A DNA stretch of 41,372 nucleotides from Crocinitomicaceae bacterium (GCA_002713215.1 PAVO01000054.1:1-41372), one strand, 5' to 3'. Positions 25,652 to 34,625 are shown, numbered from the stretch's first letter. Numbers and translations: made by a program. The notes: generated by a model not told the origin, from the sequence alone.

Positions 25652-27907
25652 GTGATTTACCAAAAGCTTAAATACCCCGTTCTTGCAGGAATAACTGTTA
25701 TTACCCTGGTTATGCTTTGGCAACTGATAAGCCTGGGTTTTAATTACGATTTTGAGGCCTTTTTTCCGCGAAATAACGACGATACCGAATTCTTTAGGGA
25801 GTACAGAACTCAGTTTGAATCGGACAATGATTATGTGCTCATAGGACTTGTAAACGAGCGAGGGGTATTTCAAAAGGACTTTTTGACCAAGGTGGATAGC
25901 TTAACGAAACTGCTGAACACGTTAAATAACGTAGAAATGGTGGTAGGGCCAACCAACGTTAAGGAATTCAGGAGATACAGCATGTATCCCGCATTGGTAG
26001 AAAAACCATACATCAATTTAAACGAAAGCAGTACCTATGCCAGGGACAGTGCTAAAATTTTTAGAACTCAGGAACTGGTTAACACCCTTTTCTCCGACAA
26101 ATCTTCAGCAGTGGCCATCTTGGTAAAGCACAAACAATTACTCGATAACGAAGGTTGCAAGCAGCTCTCCATAGAAGTAAAGGAACTGGTACAGGCTTTT
26201 AAGTTTGACGAGGCGCATTACGCCGGAAGAGGCTTAGGGCAAACCATCTATATCGACCTGGTGCAGAATGAAACGCTCATTTTCCTGAGTTCCGGAATGC
26301 TGTTGGTCTTTCTCTTCCTGTTTATTGCTTATCGTTCGTTTTGGGGCATTTGGATGCCCTTGTCGGTGGTTGGGTTGGTTGTGGCCTGGACGGTTGGAGT
26401 AATGGTACTTACTGGAAAGGAAATAGACCTAATGACCAATATTATTCCTACCATTCTTATGGTTATAGGCATTTCAGCTGTAATTCATTTGCTGACCCAT
26501 TACCTGAGTTTAAGGCGCCTGGGAAGGAATAGAGAAGAGGCCTTGATTGATTCAGTTAAGCAAGTAGGCTTCGCTACCTTCTTAACCACCTTAACTACTA
26601 TGATTGGTTTTTTAACCTTATTGAATTCTTCCGTTCAGCCCATCGTCGATTTAGGTATTTATGCCAGTATTGGTTTGGTATTCTCCTTTATTCTCACCTA
26701 TACATGGTTTCCTTCGGTTCTGCTTATTCATAAACCCATCTATTCGGACCGGGAGGCGAAATACACCGACTTCTGGAATTCAATTCTGGTGACTATTGAC
26801 GGATTTGTTCAGCGTAAATACAAGTTCATTGCAATAATTAGTCTGGCTGTTGCATTGGTAGCCGGATATGGTTCTCTGCTTATTAAAAAAGACAACTACA
26901 TACTGGAAGGGTTAAAATCTGATCATCCGCAGCAGCAAGACTTTCTCTTTTTTGAAAATAACTTCTCCGGTGCCCGTCCCTTTGAAATGAAAATCTGGCT
27001 GACCGATTCCAATGCCTCTTTCTTTGACCGTTCGGTATTGAATCAACTGGACGTATTGCACCACTACCTGGATACGGTTTATGGAGTTGGTGGTCTGGTT
27101 TCGCCCGTATCCATTATAAAAAACTCGAATAAAATCTGGTATGGTGGTAAGGAGGAAAAGTACGTTATACCGGAAAGTGACAAACGATTGGCCAAACTCG
27201 AAAAAGACCTTTACCGCTACAACAAGCAGGTAAATACCAACATCTATCTCAATCGGAATCATAGAGAGGCCAGGGTAGTGGGTAAAATCCCGGATTGGGG
27301 GAGTTTTATAGTCAATAACAGGAATTCGGAACTAGAAGCTTTTTCCGGTTCTAAGCTAGATACTAACCTTATTAAATACCGCCTGACCGGCTCTGCAACG
27401 CTTATGGACATCAATACCAATTATGTGGCTAGCAATGTGATCGAGGGGCTATTTATGGCTATTGGAATCATTGGAATCATTGTAGGCTTGCTGTTCCGTT
27501 CCATTAAAATGGCGCTTATTTCCTTAGTCCCTAATGTATTTCCATTGGTGCTTTGTGGTGGAATTATGGGATTTTTCTCCATTGATTTTAATCTACCTAC
27601 CTCAATCATTTTTATCATAGCCTTTGGCATTGCGGTAGATGATAGCATCCACTTCCTTGCCCGGCTCCGACAGGAATTGAATAACAACAATAACCTATCG
27701 GTCGCATTAAGCCGAACCTTTGCCAGTACCGGAAAGGCCATTATTGTCACTTCACTGATCCTCTCAGGAGGTTTTTTAACCCTTTGTTTATCGGACTTCC
27801 TGGGTACTTTTTACATAGGTTTACTCATTTGTATCACCCTGGTCATCGCGTTGGTTTGTGATCTGTTGTTGCTACCCGCTGTAATTCTATTATTCTACAA
27901 AAAATGA
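25652..27907 (+). CDS. MMPL/RND superfamily transporter of the polyketide locus
   Basis: This encodes 751 residues from a GTG start three bases after the transferase stop. It has the two-lobed RND plan: one membrane helix (about 10-30), a large periplasmic loop to about 205, five helices to about 355, another single helix (about 388-405), a second periplasmic loop and five closing helices. The first lobe has GISAVIHLLTHYLSLRRLGR and the second AFGIAVDDSIHFLARLRQEL, where the Asp pair marks the proton-relay region of MMPL/HAE3 transporters. It most likely moves the lipid-like product across or out of the inner membrane. No adaptor or outer-membrane channel gene is beside it. Confidence 0.9.
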   Translation: MIYQKLKYPVLAGITVITLVMLWQLISLGFNYDFEAFFPRNNDDTEFFREYRTQFESDNDYVLIGLVNERGVFQKDFLTKVDSLTKLLNTLNNVEMVVGPTNVKEFRRYSMYPALVEKPYINLNESSTYARDSAKIFRTQELVNTLFSDKSSAVAILVKHKQLLDNEGCKQLSIEVKELVQAFKFDEAHYAGRGLGQTIYIDLVQNETLIFLSSGMLLVFLFLFIAYRSFWGIWMPLSVVGLVVAWTVGVMVLTGKEIDLMTNIIPTILMVIGISAVIHLLTHYLSLRRLGRNREEALIDSVKQVGFATFLTTLTTMIGFLTLLNSSVQPIVDLGIYASIGLVFSFILTYTWFPSVLLIHKPIYSDREAKYTDFWNSILVTIDGFVQRKYKFIAIISLAVALVAGYGSLLIKKDNYILEGLKSDHPQQQDFLFFENNFSGARPFEMKIWLTDSNASFFDRSVLNQLDVLHHYLDTVYGVGGLVSPVSIIKNSNKIWYGGKEEKYVIPESDKRLAKLEKDLYRYNKQVNTNIYLNRNHREARVVGKIPDWGSFIVNNRNSELEAFSGSKLDTNLIKYRLTGSATLMDINTNYVASNVIEGLFMAIGIIGIIVGLLFRSIKMALISLVPNVFPLVLCGGIMGFFSIDFNLPTSIIFIIAFGIAVDDSIHFLARLRQELNNNNNLSVALSRTFASTGKAIIVTSLILSGGFLTLCLSDFLGTFYIGLLICITLVIALVCDLLLLPAVILLFYKK

Positions 27908-28317
27908 CCTGGAAAGAAGAGCTAAAACTAAAAATGCAAATCGATAAAAAGTCGATTGTTATTTACTGCGTCATCTACTTTTCGTGGGGAATGGGTATGC
28001 ACTTTTTTGGACAATGGGCCGAAATAGCTCGCTTTACCTATTGGTGGCAGGTAATTACCTGTTACATTCTCTATATGGTTCCCATTTCGATCTTTTTACG
28101 CAGTTTTAAATGGTACGAGCAATATGCTTACGGTTTGGTGGCTATGGGGGTATTGGAATTCTTAGGTTATGCCCTGGAGACTTCCTATGCCTATCCCAAC
28201 AACCTCCTGGACCAATTCTTTAATACCCAAAACTTTTCATTGGGTATGGCCTTATTTTTTGCCGCTTATTTTCCGTTGGGGAATGGATTGGTAAAATGGG
28301 TGAGGGGCAAATTGTAA
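27904..28317 (+). CDS. Small four-helix membrane protein of the polyketide locus
   Basis: This encodes 137 residues. The start overlaps the transporter stop in ATGA, so translation is probably coupled. Four hydrophobic helices are visible (about 17-35, 45-64, 75-94 and 111-130), with many Trp and Tyr and the segment YFSWGMGMHFFGQW. I recognise no family. The coupling suggests a subunit or helper of the RND protein, or an integral-membrane step in product formation. Confidence 0.75.
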   Translation: MTWKEELKLKMQIDKKSIVIYCVIYFSWGMGMHFFGQWAEIARFTYWWQVITCYILYMVPISIFLRSFKWYEQYAYGLVAMGVLEFLGYALETSYAYPNNLLDQFFNTQNFSLGMALFFAAYFPLGNGLVKWVRGKL

Positions 28318-28598
28318 ATAAAACTCCATAAACCATTTGGCGATTGTATTGCGAGCCATCGTTTGTTTTACTGAAGAGGAAAAGAGACGTTAGGCTCTCT
28401 TTGATTACTCCCTCTTTCAAAGGCCATTATATCTATGAATCATGTTTTGAATAACCATCATTTACCGGTATTCCGTATATGGATACCAGTTATTGGAGAA
28501 TCAATACCGAAATTAAAACCACATCAACCGAATTTAAACTTGCACTATTCCTGTGACTTGATGCTATTTACCTTACCTAAAATTAAAACTTAAGAGCT
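28318..28598. other. Intergenic DNA after the polyketide locus
   Basis: No gene is seen. Two short hairpins occur: AAAGAGA/TCTCTTT (28381-28402), which might end the preceding operon but lacks a T-run, and GGTATTC/GGATACC (28467-28487). No strong promoter match is visible before the next gene. Confidence 0.35.
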
Positions 28599-30821
28599 AT
28601 GAAAAACTTAAAAGAAATATTACTAATAATTGCTATTACAAGTGTTTACATTACCCCAGCCTTTGCGCAAACAACAAAAATTACTGAAGATGAATGTTTG
28701 GCTCTCCAAGAAATTTATGGTGTAAAAAGGGTTTCTAAATTGAGTTCCTGGGTGTCTCCAACTACAGGTGGTACTATGTCTCAAACTGATTGCAACTGCA
28801 GCAATTCCAGTGATCGTCCAAGCTATAATCAGGCAAAATCGTTTGTAGGTGTTATCATAGACGATACCGATGGTATTTCCAGTTTGAATTTATATGATTT
28901 ATTGGATTCGGTTCCTGCAGGAATTTTAGATGGGTCACAACCAGGTTTAGATAGTTTAAGGTATCTGACCCTAGGTAACATTGGGCAGTACATAGTTTCT
29001 GGAAGTGATAAACTTCCCCCGGTATTTACCTCTGCGGCTTTACCTAATTTAATTGGTCTTTATTGGTACGATGAGTCAGATTGGACAAAATTGCCACTTC
29101 TAACCAGTACCCTGTTACCCAAGCTTGAATCTATTAATTATAGAGGCATGACTGGCCTGAATGCCATAGCTACATCCAGAATAAATGAAATCCAAAATAG
29201 AGAAGACCTAAAAGCCATTTACTTAGAGGGCTTAGAATTCAACGGAGCTTTAGGGAAGTTACCCAATATTATGGAAGGCTCTAAGAATACTTTAAAGCAG
29301 GTTAGATTGTATAATTCGTTCACCGACGATGGTGGAAATTGGTGGCCAGCATCAATAGGAGACCACAAATATTCCGAACTTACCGAATTTCGCCTGGAAG
29401 ACAATCATTTTCCATATTCACAAATTGACGATCTTACGACACCGTTTTTTATTGCTGATAGCTTTCCCAAACTTAAAGAGCTTTATTTAAAAAACAACCA
29501 ATTTGGGGACTCAAATACAGTTAATTTACCTGCATCGATATTCAAGTTGAGTAAACTAAAAACGCTGGATATAAGCACTAATGACATTGAGGGGCCTATT
29601 GTCCCAATGATAGTGTCTGTATGTAGTCTAGAAACATATCTTGCACATGAAAATGAATTTGATAACCCTATCCCCACCGATTTACCAACTAAGGGTACAT
29701 TTTACTACATGACAGAATTAAAAAAACTACAGCTAATGGGCTGCACTTTAACGTGTGAGCTTTCAAATCTAGACCTTCAACTATCGACCAAATTGGAGTC
29801 ATTGACATTTAGTAATAATCTCCTTACGGGAGAGGTTCCTAGTTATTATGGTACTGCTTTTCAATTAAAAGAATTTCGTTGCGATTTTAATTTGCTCTAC
29901 GATATGCCGGTACTTCCTTCCACGCTTGAAATACTTAGAATGAATAATAATTATTTTGACCTAGATGATGTCTACAATGCGGCTAATGCAAGTTCGGAGC
30001 ATCTTGCTTATTATGATGACGAAACTGAAAGCAATCCGGTACCAACAGTTATAAACAGTAAAATTAAAATTCATGAAACCAATTTTATCATATCACCACA
30101 ATACAATAAGCTAAGGTATACAGGTAAATACGATATGGTTAATGAGGCTTTTCCTCCATCCAAATGGGCCATGACACTAACTGCCGAAAATGCTGGTGTA
30201 GATAATGGTCCCAGGGATTATCTTTGGTTAAGAGTAAAAGGTGCTATCATTGATACTGCCGATGGTGACAATGATAGTCTTATTTACGACTGGCCGAATG
30301 AAAATATCATGTTAGGGAACGATAGTGGATATACATGGTTTTGCCAGGTCCATATCACAGAACCTGACAGTACCACGGGTTTTTACGAAGAACTAACTAT
30401 GGAAGTTGGACATACGGAAATCTCTTACAATGAAGAAACCGACCCATGTAGTTTTGTTGCCCCTCCTACGACAGGACCATCTGCGTTGATCATTTATAGT
30501 GGCAATTCAACTGGGGGATCTCAACCATCAAGTGTGGCTTCTAGTATTGATGAAATAGCTGAGGAAGAGTCCAGGGGAGGAGGTGCAAAAGACCAATTTA
30601 AGGTATATCCAAATCCAACCAATAGAAGTTTGATGGTTTCGGCCGATCAAGATATTTTTATCGTTCGATTGTATACTATGAATGGTCGTTTGGTAAAAGA
30701 ACAACCAGTTAACGGTAGGTCTGCTTCAATTTTGGTAGAAGAATTTGACGAAGGGATATATATTTTAAAAGCAGAAATCGATTCTGGTAGCCTAGTTAAA
30801 CGTGTTATAAAGTTGAATTAA
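28599..30821 (+). CDS. Secreted leucine-rich-repeat protein with T9SS sorting domain
   Basis: This encodes 740 residues. A signal peptide (1-24, cut after AFAQ) is followed by degenerate leucine-rich repeats from about 90 to 480, for example FPKLKELYLKNNQFGD, LSKLKTLDISTNDIEG and TLEILRMNNNYFD. A beta-rich segment of about 120 residues and a Ser/Gly linker come next. The C-terminal type A T9SS domain begins VYPNPTNRSL and ends GIYILKAEI...VIKLN. It should be displayed on or released from the cell surface and bind protein or glycan ligands. It appears to be a single-gene unit. Confidence 0.88.
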   Translation: MKNLKEILLIIAITSVYITPAFAQTTKITEDECLALQEIYGVKRVSKLSSWVSPTTGGTMSQTDCNCSNSSDRPSYNQAKSFVGVIIDDTDGISSLNLYDLLDSVPAGILDGSQPGLDSLRYLTLGNIGQYIVSGSDKLPPVFTSAALPNLIGLYWYDESDWTKLPLLTSTLLPKLESINYRGMTGLNAIATSRINEIQNREDLKAIYLEGLEFNGALGKLPNIMEGSKNTLKQVRLYNSFTDDGGNWWPASIGDHKYSELTEFRLEDNHFPYSQIDDLTTPFFIADSFPKLKELYLKNNQFGDSNTVNLPASIFKLSKLKTLDISTNDIEGPIVPMIVSVCSLETYLAHENEFDNPIPTDLPTKGTFYYMTELKKLQLMGCTLTCELSNLDLQLSTKLESLTFSNNLLTGEVPSYYGTAFQLKEFRCDFNLLYDMPVLPSTLEILRMNNNYFDLDDVYNAANASSEHLAYYDDETESNPVPTVINSKIKIHETNFIISPQYNKLRYTGKYDMVNEAFPPSKWAMTLTAENAGVDNGPRDYLWLRVKGAIIDTADGDNDSLIYDWPNENIMLGNDSGYTWFCQVHITEPDSTTGFYEELTMEVGHTEISYNEETDPCSFVAPPTTGPSALIIYSGNSTGGSQPSSVASSIDEIAEEESRGGGAKDQFKVYPNPTNRSLMVSADQDIFIVRLYTMNGRLVKEQPVNGRSASILVEEFDEGIYILKAEIDSGSLVKRVIKLN

Positions 30822-31336
30822 CAGCGATTACCTTTATTACCATAGGTGTCAGGGTGCTGGTCAGGTCTTTGTTGCACTCTTAAAGAACGCCAAAAGTAAT
30901 CATTGAAAAGAGGCTGTTTATTAAAAGGAGATAGCCTCCTTTGTTAAATGTACATTATATTTCACCGGCTCGCCGTTTATAACAGATTCCTTATTGCTGA
31001 TGCCGATTTTGAAAATCTGAAGTGGAAACCAAAAGTTTGGAGCAAAAAAAAGGCCCGTTAAATAAATTACGAACCTTTTGAAACGGCTAAAATGGGTAAA
31101 TCCTAGGTGTCTCAACCTAGTACACGAAATATTTGGTAAAAAGGTGGGGTTGGGTTGAATTTTTTTTTGATTTTATTTTAATTGGTTTGATTTACAGGTT
31201 ATTACGGGCTACTTGTTGGCCAAAAATAATATAAAGATTAACGATTGAACCGGTTTTAAATTGCGAATCGAATATCAAGATATAGATCAGTGTTTGTTGA
31301 TGGTGTTTTTACTATTTTTCCCAAAAATATAGCTCA
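30822..31336. other. Long intergenic region with hairpins
   Basis: No protein gene is supported in these 515 bases. A possible terminator for the LRR gene is GAGGCT/AGCCTC (30910-30938). A strong minus-strand terminator lies at 31043-31079, and an inverted repeat CTAGGT/ACCTAG at 31103-31120. A minus-strand TATTTTTG (forward 31221-31228) could start a short transcript ending at that terminator. Poly-T and poly-A tracts occur near 31160. Confidence 0.4.
31043..31079 (-). terminator. Orphan Rho-independent terminator on the minus strand
   Basis: On the minus strand AAAAGGTTCG pairs with CGGGCCTTTT (ten pairs including two G-U) around a 12-base loop and is followed by a run of eight T. No minus-strand protein gene lies upstream of it, so it may end a small RNA starting near 31215. 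It could also act weakly in the plus direction. Confidence 0.5.
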
Positions 31337-32125
31337 ATGAAAAACATACTCGTTCCGACAGACTTTTCTAGTAATGCCCGGTCTGCATTGACTTATGCCT
31401 TTCAGCTGGGATCATTAAGTGGTGCCCGGTTGGTTGTATGTCATATTTATGTTTCATCCCTGTCTTCAGAAAAGCAAGAAGAATTAGACGAGTACATTCA
31501 AAATTTCTGTTCAGAGGTTAGTATCGATGGAGTTGAATATGAAACCATGGTAATAGAAGGAGAAAGTATTACAGCCCTTGCTCAATCAGACGAATGCGTT
31601 AAATCCGATTTAATTGTAATGGGTACCCGGGGAGCAAGCAACCGCGGCGCCGATTTGGTTGGAACCAATACGGTTAACCTCATTGCTAAAACCAATAAAC
31701 CCTTGCTGGTTATTCCGCATGAAGCGGAATTTAGAATGGCTCGCAATATTATGTTCTGTTCCGATTACGATAACCTGGAGTTGGATTATACGCTTCCAAT
31801 TCTAAAAGAATTTGTAATGCTTATGAAGGCTAAGCTTCGTATTGTACATGTAAAAAACAATGACAAAGAACCAAATCCAAGGCATGTGGAAGAAAGCAGG
31901 AGGGAGGGGAAGTTTTTTGAACCTGAAGTGGAACCACAATACAAGCTGGTACATGCGGCCAATGTGTTTTCGGGAATCAATTACTACACAGAACTAAAAG
32001 GCGATAACGACGTGCTTGCCATGGTAAATCGCCATCATGGATTTTTTAATCGGTTGTTTAGAACCAATAACACACAAAAAATGGCTTACCACACGGATAT
32101 TCCGCTGTTAGTGCTTCCGGAATAA
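31337..32125 (+). CDS. Universal stress protein with two UspA domains
   Basis: This encodes 262 residues. The first Usp domain (1-127) starts MKNILVPTDFSSNARSAL and has the ATP-loop sequence MGTRGASNRGADLVGTNTVNLI, close to the G-x2-G-x9-G-S/T pattern, ending PLLVIPHE. The second (about 135-262) starts ARNIMFCSDYDNLE and ends DIPLLVLPE. Its nucleotide loop is degenerate, so probably only the first domain binds ATP. These are soluble stress-response proteins. It is a single-gene unit, convergent with the next gene. Confidence 0.92.
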   Translation: MKNILVPTDFSSNARSALTYAFQLGSLSGARLVVCHIYVSSLSSEKQEELDEYIQNFCSEVSIDGVEYETMVIEGESITALAQSDECVKSDLIVMGTRGASNRGADLVGTNTVNLIAKTNKPLLVIPHEAEFRMARNIMFCSDYDNLELDYTLPILKEFVMLMKAKLRIVHVKNNDKEPNPRHVEESRREGKFFEPEVEPQYKLVHAANVFSGINYYTELKGDNDVLAMVNRHHGFFNRLFRTNNTQKMAYHTDIPLLVLPE

Positions 32126-32164
32126 CTGAAGTGCTTCCTGGTTTATTCTAATAAATGTGTTCTA

Positions 32165-32908
32165 CTAAGCGTCGTTTAGCCAGCTCCAAAGCTTACCAAC
32201 CAGCGAAGTAGGCTTTTTCTTGGTCACCTTTACTTCGTTTATGGCCTGTTGCGTTCTGATGGCTTCTACTTTTTTCTTCTTGGACTTCTTAGACTTAACC
32301 TTAACAACACCGTTGCTTTTGGTTTTCTCTTCGTATTTCTTCTTGTTGAAATCCTTTAGCGATTCGGCACTCTTTTTCCTTTGGCTTTCAATTTCCTTAT
32401 GCTCTCGCTTCCTTTTATCTTCTAGTGATTCAACCTTTTTGGTTTTGTGTTTTCGCTTTCTGTCTTCTACCGGTCTCTTTTTAGGTCGTTTTGTACGAAC
32501 CGGTCTTTCTTCTTTTTTCTCAATTACACGATTGAGCTCTGATTCAGGCAGGTCAATCTTACCAACAATTTTTGGACCGTCAAGTGCAGGGATATCGAGT
32601 TCTACCTTACCTGGAGCAGGTTCGGTATCTTCAGTATTTTGCTCAACGGACTCAACAATTTCTATCAGTTTCTCAACTATCTCCGTCTTTTTAGTTTCCT
32701 TAATCTCTGGCTCCGGAGTTTCTTCAACGCCTTCGTCGATCTTTTCATTTTCGGTGTAACCAAATGCCTGCATCAAATTTTCCAGATGCTCATCCGGAAT
32801 TTTAGCATTGGGGTGCGATTTGATTTCGGTGTCAAAATCCTTTTCCAGTTTTCTAATAATTTCTTTTGGCGAAACATTTAATTGCCGAGCCAATTGACCT
32901 AATCTCAT
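32165..32908 (-). CDS. IF2_N-domain protein with long Lys/Glu-rich tail
   Basis: This encodes 247 residues from the ATG at 32908. The frame runs open to 32959, but that longer form would start upstream of the -7 element at 32929-32936, and its extra residues (WLIIFAGLFF) look like chance coding. Residues 1-45 (MRLGQLARQLNVSPKEIIRKLEK, then IPDEHLENLM) match the winged-helix-like IF2_N domain of bacterial initiation factor 2. The rest is low-complexity Lys/Arg/Glu sequence, ending in a short hydrophobic LVGKLWSWL. No GTPase domain is present, so it is not IF-2. It may bind RNA or ribosomes; this is inference. Confidence 0.75.
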   Translation of the reverse strand: MRLGQLARQLNVSPKEIIRKLEKDFDTEIKSHPNAKIPDEHLENLMQAFGYTENEKIDEGVEETPEPEIKETKKTEIVEKLIEIVESVEQNTEDTEPAPGKVELDIPALDGPKIVGKIDLPESELNRVIEKKEERPVRTKRPKKRPVEDRKRKHKTKKVESLEDKRKREHKEIESQRKKSAESLKDFNKKKYEEKTKSNGVVKVKSKKSKKKKVEAIRTQQAINEVKVTKKKPTSLVGKLWSWLNDA

Positions 32909-32928
32909 AAAGCGAAAAAATAAGCCCG

Positions 32929-32936
32929 CAAATATA
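32929..32936 (-). promoter_or_regulatory. Putative -7 element (TATATTTG)
   Basis: This is an exact TAnnTTTG match on the minus strand, 21 bases before the ATG at 32908. No clear -33 TTTG is seen at the right distance. Confidence 0.4.
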
Positions 32937-33021
32937 ATTAACCAAACTAAAGGATTCACCCATCCATCAAGCCTCGCAAACGGCTATTCGCAAACTTGTG
33001 TTAACATTAATCACCAAATGT

Positions 33022-33052
33022 TTTGTATAAGCGTTAAATCCCACTAGTTTTG
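33022..33052 (+). promoter_or_regulatory. Promoter for the helicase (TTTG / TAGTTTTG)
   Basis: A -33 TTTG (33022-33025) lies 19 bases before an exact -7 element TAGTTTTG (33045-33052). The transcript should begin near 33058, which rules out the in-frame TTG at 33050 as a start and leaves ATG 33071. Confidence 0.6.
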
Positions 33053-33070
33053 CAAACTGAAAAGGACGAA

Positions 33071-34594
33071 ATGGGTGTTGAACAGATCGATAAGCTAGAA
33101 ATAAAAACCGGAAAAAAGCTTTACGATTATCAGCATGATGCCATTGACCGGATCCTGGAAACCCTTGAAAGTAAGGATCACAAGGTCAATTTGCTTTATC
33201 AGCTGCCAACAGGTGGTGGAAAAACCGTAATCTTCTCCGAGTTTGCCCGACACTACATCAAAGACACGGGCAAAAAAGTACTGATTCTTACCCACAGAAT
33301 TGAACTTTGTGGGCAGACTTCAGCCATGCTTACCGAGTTTGGAGTTAATAATAAGATAATCAACAGCAAGGTTAAGGAACTGCCCGATCAGGCCGACTAC
33401 GACTGCTTTGTTGCCATGGTTGAAACCCTGAATAACCGGTTAATGGAAGAGGATTTTAAACTCGATAATATCGGTTTGGTAATTATTGATGAGGCTCACT
33501 ACAACTCTTTTAGAAAACTTTTTAAGCATTTTGAATTTGCTGCGATATTGGGTGTGACCGCAACTCCATTGAGTTCCAATGTGAAGCTGCCCATGAAGGA
33601 TAATTATGACCAGCTTATTATTGGTGAGAGTATTGGATCGTTGATCGATAAAAAATTCTTGGCCAAGGCCAATACCACTTGTTTTGATGTCAATTTGAAT
33701 TCCCTTACCATTGGAATCAATGGTGATTATACCGTGTCTTCATCAGAAAGACTATACAGTAACTTTTTGATGCAGGAAAAGCTGATGGAAGCTTACGAAG
33801 AGAAATCGAAAGGGAAGAAGACGCTTATTTTTAACAGTGGTATCAGAACTTCGGAGGCGGTTTACGAAACGTTTACAGAAGCTGGTTACGATATCAGGCA
33901 TCTCGACAACAAACACAACGAAAAAGAAAGGAGAGAAATTCTGGACTGGTTTAGAAATACTCCTGATGCCATTTTAACTTCTGTTGGAATTTTAACCACC
34001 GGGTTCGACGAACCTTCGATTGAATCCATTATACTAAACAGAGCTACCAAGTCTTTAACCCTTTACCATCAAATGATAGGTAGAGGATCTCGAATTTTAG
34101 GTAACAAGACTGAGTTTACGGTAATCGATTTAGGAAATAATGCTGCTCGCTTTGGTATGTGGGATAGCCCCATTGATTGGCGCGACATATTTAAGTACCC
34201 TAATCAGTTCCTCGAGACCGTGCCATCAGACGATCAGATCCAACGAAACTTTACGTATAAAATGCCCGATGAGCTTCGTCAGCGATTTAAGAACTCCGAT
34301 GAGGTTACATTTGATATAAAAGCTGAATACAAAGTGGTTCTTTCTGAAAAACTAAAACCGCGAGTGGCTTTGGACCGATCCATTGAACAACATGTTCAAA
34401 TGTGTTTGGATAACGCAGAAGATGTATTTGATGCATTGGAATTGGCTGGCTTGTTGGTAGGAGATATAGAATCGAGGGTGAGGCATTACTCGTACTGCAT
34501 CAATGGAACTCAGAACTATACACAATGGCTGGAAGAAGATTACATTAGAAAGATGAAGGCTACCATTCGCGAAAAGAAGCCACTTCCAGTATAA
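33071..34594 (+). CDS. DEAH-type superfamily 2 helicase
   Basis: This encodes 507 residues from ATG 33071. The promoter position excludes the longer TTG start. Motif I is LPTGGGKT (K51), motif Ia VLILTHRIEL, motif II IDEAH (DEAH 140-143), motif III GVTATP, and motif VI QMIGRGSR (334-341) in the second RecA-like domain. The type is ResIII/UvrB-like, similar to RadD/SSL2-type stand-alone helicases. The remaining roughly 150 residues have no known domain. It probably unwinds DNA or RNA duplexes with ATP. There is no nuclease or modification gene nearby, so it is not part of an evident restriction system. It is convergent with the cyclophilin gene. Confidence 0.9.
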   Translation: MGVEQIDKLEIKTGKKLYDYQHDAIDRILETLESKDHKVNLLYQLPTGGGKTVIFSEFARHYIKDTGKKVLILTHRIELCGQTSAMLTEFGVNNKIINSKVKELPDQADYDCFVAMVETLNNRLMEEDFKLDNIGLVIIDEAHYNSFRKLFKHFEFAAILGVTATPLSSNVKLPMKDNYDQLIIGESIGSLIDKKFLAKANTTCFDVNLNSLTIGINGDYTVSSSERLYSNFLMQEKLMEAYEEKSKGKKTLIFNSGIRTSEAVYETFTEAGYDIRHLDNKHNEKERREILDWFRNTPDAILTSVGILTTGFDEPSIESIILNRATKSLTLYHQMIGRGSRILGNKTEFTVIDLGNNAARFGMWDSPIDWRDIFKYPNQFLETVPSDDQIQRNFTYKMPDELRQRFKNSDEVTFDIKAEYKVVLSEKLKPRVALDRSIEQHVQMCLDNAEDVFDALELAGLLVGDIESRVRHYSYCINGTQNYTQWLEEDYIRKMKATIREKKPLPV

Positions 34595-34625
34595 CCATAC
34601 TTTTTCCTGGAAATAGGATGGTTAT
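34591..34625. terminator. Inverted repeat between convergent genes, possible terminator
   Basis: ATAACCAT (34591-34598) and ATGGTTAT (34618-34625) flank a 19-base centre containing TTTTT. Each arm includes the stop codon of one of the two convergent genes. Confidence 0.3.

Noticed and set aside
18108-28317. Flexirubin, dialkylresorcinol or aryl-polyene cluster
   Set aside because: Those clusters carry several ketosynthases, DarA/DarB-type enzymes, an ammonia lyase, thioesterase, acyltransferase or LolA-like carrier. Here there is one FabF-like KS, a type III PKS with a full Cys-His-Asn triad and none of those markers.
30921-31115. 64-codon minus-strand frame in the long intergenic region
   Set aside because: It overlaps the strong minus-strand terminator, has no recognisable similarity or signal, and its composition looks like chance.
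32165-32959. Longer start at 32959 giving an N-terminal membrane helix
   Set aside because: A -7 element at 32929-32936 would lie inside the coding region, and the IF2_N domain starts exactly at the ATG at 32908.
33071-34594. Helicase as part of a restriction or phage-defence system
   Set aside because: No nuclease, methylase, specificity subunit or other defence gene is adjacent. The neighbours are an IF2_N-domain protein and a cyclophilin.
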